Shown one piece after another: positions 57,967-64,000 of a stretch of DNA of 64,000 bases; position 1 is the first letter of the stretch; each line of letters opens with the position of its first letter. A program made the translations under genes and the position numbers. This stretch comes from Pseudomonas pohangensis (GTDB taxonomy: Bacteria > Pseudomonadota > Gammaproteobacteria > Pseudomonadales > Pseudomonadaceae), in NCBI RefSeq assembly GCF_900105995.1, contig NZ_LT629785.1:3534001-3598000 (forward strand), given 5' to 3'. The notes beneath the pieces are model-generated. The model was not told the DNA's origin, did no database searches, and worked only from the letters and a program-made list of their open reading frames with translations.

Positions 57967-58851
57967 ATGACTCGAGAACTGCCCCCGCTGAATGCCTTGC
58001 GCGCCTTTGAAGCGGCTGCCCGTCTGCAGAGCATCAGTCTTGCTGCTGCTGAATTGCATGTTACCCATGGGGCGGTGAGCCGACAGATCCGGGTGCTGGA
58101 AGAACACCTCGGAACAAGCCTGTTCGGCAAGGAAGGACGCGGCGTAAAACTCACCGATGCCGGCAGGCGGCTGCGGGATACCGCCTTCGATGTTTTCGAG
58201 CGTTTACGTAGCACCTGCACCGAGCTCCGGCAGGCTGGTGATGCGCCGTTTGTGCTGGGTTGTCCGGGCAGCTTGCTGGCGCGCTGGTTTATTCCGCGTC
58301 TGGACCGGCTTAACCGTGATCTGCCGGAGTTGCGCTTGCAGCTCTCGGCCAGTGAGGGCGAGCTGGATCCGCAGCGCGGTGATGTGGATGCCACCCTGTG
58401 TTTTGCCACACCACCCTGGCCGACGGGCATGCGGGTAAATGAGCTGGCTGCCGAGCGCATCGGTCCGGTCATCAGTCCGCAGCATCCGCGCTTTGCCGAG
58501 CTCGCCATGCTTGCGCCAGTCCAGCTGATGGCGGAGCCGCTGCTGCATACCGCCTCGCGACCGCAGGCCTGGCCGCAATGGGTGCAGCTCAACGGCCTGG
58601 ACAGCGCGGACTTGCATCCGGGCCAGGGTTTCGAACATCTGTACTACCTGCTGGAGGCGGCGGTGGCCGGCCTTGGCATCGCCATTGCGCCCGAGCAGCT
58701 GGTAGCGGACGATCTGGCGGCAGGACGCTTGCAGGCCCCCTGGGGTTTTGTCGAGACGCCGGCGCGGCTGTGCTTCAGCAGTCGGGCGCGAAATCCGGAC
58801 CCGCGTTGCGCGCGTTTGCTGGACTGGCTTGCCGCGGAGCTGCAACGATGA
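57967..58851 (+). CDS. trpI: LysR-type transcriptional activator of trpBA, TrpI
   Basis: The 294-residue LysR regulator begins MTRELPPLNALRAFEAAARL with the winged helix (SLAAAELHVTHGAVSRQIRV at about residues 26-45) and continues into the inducer-binding domain. Position divergent to trpBA is the classical TrpI setting in Pseudomonas. Sequence shows the GcvA-like subgroup features of TrpI (LEEHLGTSLFGKEGRGVKLT). Confidence 0.92.
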   Translation: MTRELPPLNALRAFEAAARLQSISLAAAELHVTHGAVSRQIRVLEEHLGTSLFGKEGRGVKLTDAGRRLRDTAFDVFERLRSTCTELRQAGDAPFVLGCPGSLLARWFIPRLDRLNRDLPELRLQLSASEGELDPQRGDVDATLCFATPPWPTGMRVNELAAERIGPVISPQHPRFAELAMLAPVQLMAEPLLHTASRPQAWPQWVQLNGLDSADLHPGQGFEHLYYLLEAAVAGLGIAIAPEQLVADDLAAGRLQAPWGFVETPARLCFSSRARNPDPRCARLLDWLAAELQR

Positions 58852-59007
58852 GCCTGCAGTTCTGTCAGGGATGGCAAAATTGCTGTCATGCGCCCCGGCA
58901 CGCTTGAGCGCAGCGAGCAATTGCGTCAATCTCAACGATATTTTATTGATAATGTTTCGGAGTGCCCTGCCGAAGCCATTTGACTCAGGTTAATCGCGAG
59001 GTAATTC

Positions 59008-60285
59008 ATGGCCATTCACTTCCCCAAACAGCGTCTTTGCATCGGTGTGTTGCTGGGTCTTGGTGCGGCATCCGTGCAAGCCGGCGGGCTGATGCTGTAT
59101 GAAACCGGCACGGACAACACCGGTCTGGCCAATGCCGGTGCCGCTGCCCGCGCCCAGGGGCCGGGCACCATTGCCAGCAACATTGCCGGTATGAGTTATC
59201 TTGAGGGCACCCAGGTCACGGGTGGCCTACAGGCTATGTTCGGTAATTTTGAAGTTGACTACGATGCAGGCACCAATGTGCCGGGTAGCAATAGTGGCAA
59301 CTCGGTGGAATTTATTCCGGGCGCCAGTTTCTTCATCAGCCAGCAAATGGACGAGCGCTGGACTCTTGGCTTTGGCACCTACAGTAACTTCGGTCTGAGC
59401 GAGAACTATAACAACGACTGGTCCGGTCGCTATTACGTGCAGAATGCCACCATTGGCGGTTTGTCCCTGGTTCCCGCTGCGGCCTTCAAGATTGATGACC
59501 AGTGGTCGGTCGGCATTGGCCTGCAGGCCATGTACGGCATACTCAATGCCGAGCTGGCGATCGACAATCACCCGGAAGATCTTCGTAACAAGCAGGACGG
59601 TCAGCTCAAATACCGCGATGAAGACTGGGGTTTTGGCGGCAATGCCGGGGTGATCTACGCACCGCGCGAAGGAACCCGCATCGGTCTCAGTTACACCAGC
59701 GAGATCGACCTGAACTTTGAAGACGGGCTGGACTTGCGAGGGGCCGATCAGGTCTATCAACCACTCAATGGCGTGAAAACCAAGATTGATGCAACGGTAC
59801 CGCAGACGGTCACACTCAGCCTGTACCAGCAGATCAACCCGCGCTGGGCCATGCTGGCCAGTACCAACTGGCAGCAGTGGTCGCAGTTTGGTGAGATCTA
59901 CGTGCAGCTGGATACCGAAAATAAACGCACGACCACCCTCGATGAAGGTTACGACGACACCTGGCATCTGTCGGTGGGCAGCCAGTATCAGGCAACCGAC
60001 AAGCTGTTGTGGAATATGGGTGTGGCCTATGACAGTTCGGCAGTCTCCGACAGCAAGCGAGGCTGGGTTGTGCCGATGCAGGATGCCTGGCGGCTGGGTA
60101 CCGGCCTGACCTATGCGCTGGATGCGCAAACCGACCTGAACTTCAGCTATTCCCTGGTGTGGATGGGCGACATGCCGGTTTCCCAGAGCAAGTCGCAGCC
60201 TGCCAGTGACCCGGCGCAGGTTTCCGGCAGCTTCGATAACGCCTGGCTTCAGGCCGTTAGCAGCAGCATGACCTGGCGCTTCTAG
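59008..60285 (+). CDS. FadL/OmpP1-family outer-membrane protein (copy 1), 425 aa
   Basis: A signal peptide (MAIHFPKQRLCIGVLLGLGA... to VQA, about residue 25) precedes a beta-barrel rich in alternating aromatic strands and ending in the outer-membrane signal SMTWRF. The mature N-terminus, GGLMLYETGTDNTGLANAGA, is the FadL plug hatch. Members import long-chain fatty acids or aromatic hydrocarbons. GAGGT lies 8 nt before the ATG. The next gene is a paralogue with the same motifs, 207 bp downstream. Confidence 0.88.
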   Translation: MAIHFPKQRLCIGVLLGLGAASVQAGGLMLYETGTDNTGLANAGAAARAQGPGTIASNIAGMSYLEGTQVTGGLQAMFGNFEVDYDAGTNVPGSNSGNSVEFIPGASFFISQQMDERWTLGFGTYSNFGLSENYNNDWSGRYYVQNATIGGLSLVPAAAFKIDDQWSVGIGLQAMYGILNAELAIDNHPEDLRNKQDGQLKYRDEDWGFGGNAGVIYAPREGTRIGLSYTSEIDLNFEDGLDLRGADQVYQPLNGVKTKIDATVPQTVTLSLYQQINPRWAMLASTNWQQWSQFGEIYVQLDTENKRTTTLDEGYDDTWHLSVGSQYQATDKLLWNMGVAYDSSAVSDSKRGWVVPMQDAWRLGTGLTYALDAQTDLNFSYSLVWMGDMPVSQSKSQPASDPAQVSGSFDNAWLQAVSSSMTWRF

Positions 60286-60321
60286 ACACACGATTTCATA
60301 ACCTGATCGTGGGTAATCAGG

Positions 60322-60354
60322 CCCGGCAGAGTTAACCACTTTGCCGGGTTTTTT
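60322..60354 (+). terminator. Intrinsic terminator after the first FadL-family gene
   Basis: CCCGGCA (60322-60328) pairs with TGCCGGG (60342-60348) and is followed by six T residues (60349-60354). The second FadL gene must therefore have its own promoter in 60355-60492. Confidence 0.82.
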
Positions 60355-60492
60355 GCTTTTCTGGCTTTAAGTCGCGGGTTAAGTAATGAGGCTGGTGCGC
60401 GTCTTGCAAAAGTCAGGATATGCACAACACTCCAAGTGAATTGTTCCGGCCCTGATTGCAGGCGCTGATAGAAAAACAACAAGGAGACGGCC

Positions 60493-61821
60493 ATGCACAA
60501 GCAACCCAGATTTGCCCTCAGTTTGCTGGCACTCATCTGCAGTGCGCAGGTGCAGGCCGGCGGCCTGCTGCTTTACGGTCCTTCGCTGGATAACGCGGCG
60601 CTATCCAATGCCGGCGTGGCGGCCCGGGCACAGGGTCCGGACACCATTTCCGGCAATATTGCCGGGCTTACCTACGTCAAGGGTACCCAGGTCAATGCGG
60701 GTGCTGCCGTACTCTTCGGCGAGATCAAGCCTGATCTGGATCAAACCAACCAGACGGGAGGTAACGGCGACAATGCACTGCATCCAATCGCCGGCCCCAT
60801 GGCTTATATCAGTCACCAGCTCGACGAACAGTGGACCGTCGGCTTTGGCTCTTATGGCGATTTCGGCGATGCGATCAATTATGACAACGACTGGGCCGGA
60901 CGCTACATGATCCAGAATGCCAAGCTGCTTGGTGCATCGCTGGTGCCCAGCGTGGCGTACAAGCTGAATGATGAATGGTCGTTCGGGCTGGGCTTGCGGG
61001 CGATGTACGGCATGGTGCAATTGCAGTTGGGAGTGGCCAATGACCGACCTGGATTCACTTGCATGGCCTCGTCACCCTTTCCCATCATCGGAGGTGGCAC
61101 TCCTGGAAATTGTCCGGGGCCAGACGGCCAGGCGAAATATCAGGATGAGACCTGGGGCTATGGCGGCAATGCCGGGGTGATCTATTCGCCGCAGGAAGGC
61201 ACGCGTATCGGTCTGGCCTACACCAGCCAGGTGGATCTGGACTTCGATGACAACATCAAGCTCAAGGGCGTAGGAGGTGGGCAGCTTATTGATGTGGGCG
61301 ATCGCGAAACTAAACTCAAGGCAACCGTCAAGGTGCCGCAAACCGCAACCCTGAGCCTGTTCCAGCAGCTGGATGAGCAGTGGGCCTTTCTCGCTAGTGC
61401 CAACTGGCAGGACTGGTCGGAGTTCAGCACCATTGACCTGAAGGTCGACCAGTTCGGTGTGGATACCAACGCCGACCTGCACTGGGACGATACCTACCAT
61501 GGTTCGGTCGGCCTGCAATATCAGGCCACGGCGGACTGGCTATGGAATGTCGGGGTTGGCTATGACACCTCGGCGGTGGATGACAACGATCGTATCTGGG
61601 GGCTGCCGGTCACCGACACCACGCGCTTGGGCATCGGTACGGTGGTGGCGCTGGATGAAGCAACCAGCCTCCATGTGAGTTACATGTTTACCTGGCTGGG
61701 TGATGTGGATGTCAGCGAACATCGCCACGAGCCGGGTGATGTCAACTACAAGGTCGCTAGCGGCAAGCTGAATAATGCCTATGTGCAGTATCTGGGTGCC
61801 GGCGCGACGATGAAGTTCTGA
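60493..61821 (+). CDS. FadL/OmpP1-family outer-membrane protein (copy 2), 442 aa
   Basis: Close relative of the preceding gene: signal peptide ending AQVQA, mature start GGLLLYGPSLDNAALSNAGV, shared internal strings such as GFGSYGDFGDAINYDNDWAGRY (first part GFGSYGDFGD) and GGNAGVIYSPQEGTRIGLAY, and C-terminal strand GAGATMKF ending in Phe. An insertion at about residues 190-215 adds two cysteines (FTCMASSP and GNCPGPDG), absent in copy 1 and probably disulfide-linked in an extracellular loop. AAGGAG lies 8-9 nt before the ATG. The ligand is unknown. Confidence 0.88.
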   Translation: MHKQPRFALSLLALICSAQVQAGGLLLYGPSLDNAALSNAGVAARAQGPDTISGNIAGLTYVKGTQVNAGAAVLFGEIKPDLDQTNQTGGNGDNALHPIAGPMAYISHQLDEQWTVGFGSYGDFGDAINYDNDWAGRYMIQNAKLLGASLVPSVAYKLNDEWSFGLGLRAMYGMVQLQLGVANDRPGFTCMASSPFPIIGGGTPGNCPGPDGQAKYQDETWGYGGNAGVIYSPQEGTRIGLAYTSQVDLDFDDNIKLKGVGGGQLIDVGDRETKLKATVKVPQTATLSLFQQLDEQWAFLASANWQDWSEFSTIDLKVDQFGVDTNADLHWDDTYHGSVGLQYQATADWLWNVGVGYDTSAVDDNDRIWGLPVTDTTRLGIGTVVALDEATSLHVSYMFTWLGDVDVSEHRHEPGDVNYKVASGKLNNAYVQYLGAGATMKF

Positions 61822-61846
61822 GCGGCCGGACCAGATAGGAATCCAA

Positions 61847-61880
61847 GCCGCCCCGTGCTCTGCGCAGGGCGGCATTTTTA
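61847..61880. terminator. Terminator between the second FadL gene and the MCE protein gene
   Basis: GCCGCCC (61847-61853) pairs with GGGCGGC (61867-61873) and is followed by ATTTTTATT on the plus strand. The site lies between two convergent genes. Confidence 0.75.
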
Positions 61881-61886
61881 TTGGTG

Positions 61887-64000
61887 CTATTTGCCGATGG
61901 CGATGCGTGGCCGCCAATGCAGCCATTCGTCCTGCACTTCCGGCTGCAGATCGAATATCTGTCCGGCATGTGCCGGCGAGCCTTTGCTGGCATCGGCCGG
62001 AGTGGCGAAGGAGATGCTGCCTTCCAGCAGTGACTCCACCGAATCGGTACGCACCTTGGCGCCGTCGAACAGCGAGAAGTCCACATTCACTCCGCTGTCG
62101 TTCCAGAACTTGCTGCCGCTGTAGACCAGCCGGGCATAGCGCGGCTCGATCAGGATATGTACCAGGACGCTGGCGGCATCCGGGCTGAGTTCCAGAGCGG
62201 TTACCTGGCCGACGGCTATACCGCGGTAGGCAATCGGCAGGCCGGCTTTCAGTGACTTGCGTTGCGGGGTGGTCAGGGTCAGGTGCAAGCCGGATTTCTG
62301 TTCGCTATCCAGCTTGGTCAGTCCCAGGCTCTTGAACCGCGTTTGTTTGGCGGCGAGTGGATTACTGCTCGGTTGAACCTCTATGTAGGGCCCGGTGATC
62401 AGGGTATCCAGATTGGCGGCTTTGGTCAGGGTGACCTGCGGTCGTATGACGGAAAAAGTGGTGCCGGCGCGGGCAATGCGTTCGGCGCCTTCGCTGATCA
62501 GTATCTGCAAATTGAGTGATTTCAGGTCCTGACCCAGCTCAACGCCACTGACTTCGCCGACCTGGAAACCCTTGTAGCGAATTTCCGTGCCGGCATGCAG
62601 CCCATCAGCCTGCTCGACTTCAAGACTGAGTTGCTCGGCAACACGAACTGCACTGGTCTGATCGGCATGCAGGATGAACTTGCTGCCGTTGTGCACCGCA
62701 GCTGCTTTGGCCTGGGGCGTTTCGAAGGCGATGCCGCCGTTGATCAGGCTGGACAACGACTCGCTGCGTACCTGAAAGCCCGACAGGCCACCGCTGAGCG
62801 TTACTCCGCTGGCATTCCAGAAGCGTGAAGAGCTATTCACCAGACTCGTGTATTTGGGATTGATCAGCACGCTGACGCGAACTTCCTGATTATTGGCGGT
62901 CAACGCCACGTTGGTCACCGAGCCAACTTCCAGCTGGCGAAACAGTACCGGACTCCCGGTCTTGAGGGACGCGGCTTGTTGGGTCGACAGCTCCAGATGC
63001 AGGCCGGGGGTGTCGTAGTTGACTTCCGGGGGGCTCTCCAGCGCGGTGAATTTCCGGCGCTGCGGCTTGTCCCGCGGGCCTGGTTTGAACTCGATGTAAT
63101 TGCCGCGCACCAGTGCATCCAGTCCGCTGATCCCGCTCAGCGAAATTTCCGGTTCGACCATCCAGAACTCGGCACCCTCGGTCAGCCAGGGTTTGGCCCG
63201 CGGGTCGATGTCGAGCTCTACCATCATCTGCTTGAGGTCTTCGCTGACCCTGCCACCTTTGGCCACCCCTACCGGGTAACCATTCCAGCGCACCTGGGTT
63301 TTGCCCGGGTCCATGCCGGAGAAGTTGGGCATGACGACCTCTATCAGGACGCCGACCTGAGCGGCCTTGAAATCATCGTAGAGGGTGAAGACCTGGCTCG
63401 CGTAGTCCAACGGCATTGCACTGGGGGCGTCTTTCGACTCGCCAAAGCCGGCAATGTTGGATGGGTTGGTATCGAAGGCAATGCCACCGATGGCCACGCT
63501 GAGCAGGGACTCGACGTCCACCTGGACGCCGGATAAGCCTGCCGAAACGCTGAAACCGCTGGCATTCCAGAAGCGGGTTTCGCTGTTCACCAGCTGGGAG
63601 AACTCCGGCTTGATGTGCACCTTGATCATTACTGACTGGTCCTCGTGGTTCAGCGCATAGCCGGTCACGGCACCCACCTGGATCTGCCGGAAATAGACCG
63701 GGCTGCCTTCGGAAATCGAGCCGAGATTCTTCGCCCGCAACTTCAGGTGCAGGCCGGGTAGTGCATCCGCTAGCGGTGGTGCATCTTCAAGGGCATTAAA
63801 AACGAAGCTTGGTTTGCCGTCGCCCGGACTCATGGCGATGTAGTTACCGGAGACCAGGGTTTCCAGACCGGTCACCCCGGCCAGCGAAATATCCGGCTTG
63901 ACCAGCCAGAAAAGTGTTTTCTCGCGCAGAAAGTCTTCGGCATGCCGGTCAACCTCAATGGCGACATGCACCTTCTGGGTTTTCTGATCGAGGGTAACAG
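61887..64000 (-). CDS. LetB/PqiB-family multi-MCE-domain transport protein (5' end beyond window)
   Basis: The frame is open to the right edge, so the N-terminus with its membrane anchor lies outside; about 704 residues are visible. At least six MCE domains repeat, each about 110-120 residues, recognisable by recurring GSPVYFRQIQVGAV, GSPVLFRQLEVGSV, GTEIRYKGFQVGEV and GLPIAYRGIAVGQV strings, and by RFWNASG segments. PqiB has three MCE domains and LetB (YebT) seven, so LetB type is likelier. Such hexameric tubes span the periplasm and move lipids between membranes. Partner letA/pqiA-like gene would be upstream, outside. Confidence 0.87.
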   Translation of the reverse strand, partial: VTLDQKTQKVHVAIEVDRHAEDFLREKTLFWLVKPDISLAGVTGLETLVSGNYIAMSPGDGKPSFVFNALEDAPPLADALPGLHLKLRAKNLGSISEGSPVYFRQIQVGAVTGYALNHEDQSVMIKVHIKPEFSQLVNSETRFWNASGFSVSAGLSGVQVDVESLLSVAIGGIAFDTNPSNIAGFGESKDAPSAMPLDYASQVFTLYDDFKAAQVGVLIEVVMPNFSGMDPGKTQVRWNGYPVGVAKGGRVSEDLKQMMVELDIDPRAKPWLTEGAEFWMVEPEISLSGISGLDALVRGNYIEFKPGPRDKPQRRKFTALESPPEVNYDTPGLHLELSTQQAASLKTGSPVLFRQLEVGSVTNVALTANNQEVRVSVLINPKYTSLVNSSSRFWNASGVTLSGGLSGFQVRSESLSSLINGGIAFETPQAKAAAVHNGSKFILHADQTSAVRVAEQLSLEVEQADGLHAGTEIRYKGFQVGEVSGVELGQDLKSLNLQILISEGAERIARAGTTFSVIRPQVTLTKAANLDTLITGPYIEVQPSSNPLAAKQTRFKSLGLTKLDSEQKSGLHLTLTTPQRKSLKAGLPIAYRGIAVGQVTALELSPDAASVLVHILIEPRYARLVYSGSKFWNDSGVNVDFSLFDGAKVRTDSVESLLEGSISFATPADASKGSPAHAGQIFDLQPEVQDEWLHWRPRIAIGK

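Noticed and set aside
1..64000. tRNA, rRNA, CRISPR, insertion sequence or prophage
   Set aside because: No cloverleaf-like segments, spaced direct repeats, transposase or phage genes were recognised when reading the gaps between genes.

Overview
The window reads as the replication-origin region of a gammaproteobacterium of the Pseudomonas type (Pseudomonadaceae). The base composition is moderately GC-rich. Proteins such as DnaA, GlyQ, TrkA, HemF, RnpA and AtpI resemble remembered Pseudomonas aeruginosa proteins closely enough to fix their start codons. The gene order (glmS-glmR-glmU, atp operon, parAB, rsmG, mnmG, mnmE, yidC, rnpA, rpmH, dnaA, dnaN, recF, gyrB, plsC, gmhB, glyS, glyQ, tag, lpxL, trkA, rsmB, fmt, def, tsaP, dprA, tsaC, hemF, aroE, trpAB/trpI) is the one known around the Pseudomonas origin. 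The species cannot be named from the sequence alone.

Layout. 1-2207: a CobW-type GTPase cut by the left edge, a tiny ORF, a small secreted cysteine-rich protein and a DUF2721 membrane protein. 2199-4151 (minus strand): a three-gene bufferin operon, bufA-bufB-bufC, making a cysteine-modified copper-binding peptide. 4313-8042: an MFS transporter, the ribosome-rescue factor ArfB and an LTA-synthase-like membrane phosphotransferase. 8170-12262: glmS, glmR, glmU (amino-sugar and UDP-GlcNAc synthesis). 12367-19407: the complete nine-gene ATP synthase operon with its own promoter and terminator. 19528-23758: parB, parA, rsmG, mnmG. 24210-28116: mnmE, then rpmH-rnpA-yidD-yidC. 28553-34678: dnaA, dnaN, recF, gyrB on the plus strand. 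Two gene-free stretches, 23759-24209 and 28117-28554, each hold DnaA boxes and AT-rich DNA. Two parS-like sites for ParB lie inside recF.

34683-38309 holds a cassette that I do not expect between gyrB and plsC in Pseudomonas: a tandem-domain HxlR-type regulator, a carotenoid/stilbene-cleaving oxygenase and an SCP-x-like thiolase. A 15-bp inverted repeat in front of the oxygenase is a likely operator. 38338-43312: plsC, gmhB, glyS, glyQ (minus) and tag (plus). 43394-51540: lpxL, the def-fmt-rsmB-trkA group, tsaP, dprA and tsaC. 51652-58851: hemF, aroE, a PPK2 kinase, a PbpG-like endopeptidase, and trpBA with divergent trpI. 59008-64000: two tandem FadL-family outer-membrane proteins and a LetB/PqiB-type multi-MCE protein that runs off the right edge.

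Most of the window is conserved housekeeping DNA. The accessory parts worth attention are the bufferin operon with a strong hairpin between bufA and bufB, the HxlR/oxygenase/thiolase cassette with its palindromic operator, and the two DnaA-box clusters on either side of the mnmE-rpmH block. No tRNA, rRNA, CRISPR array, transposase or phage gene was seen.
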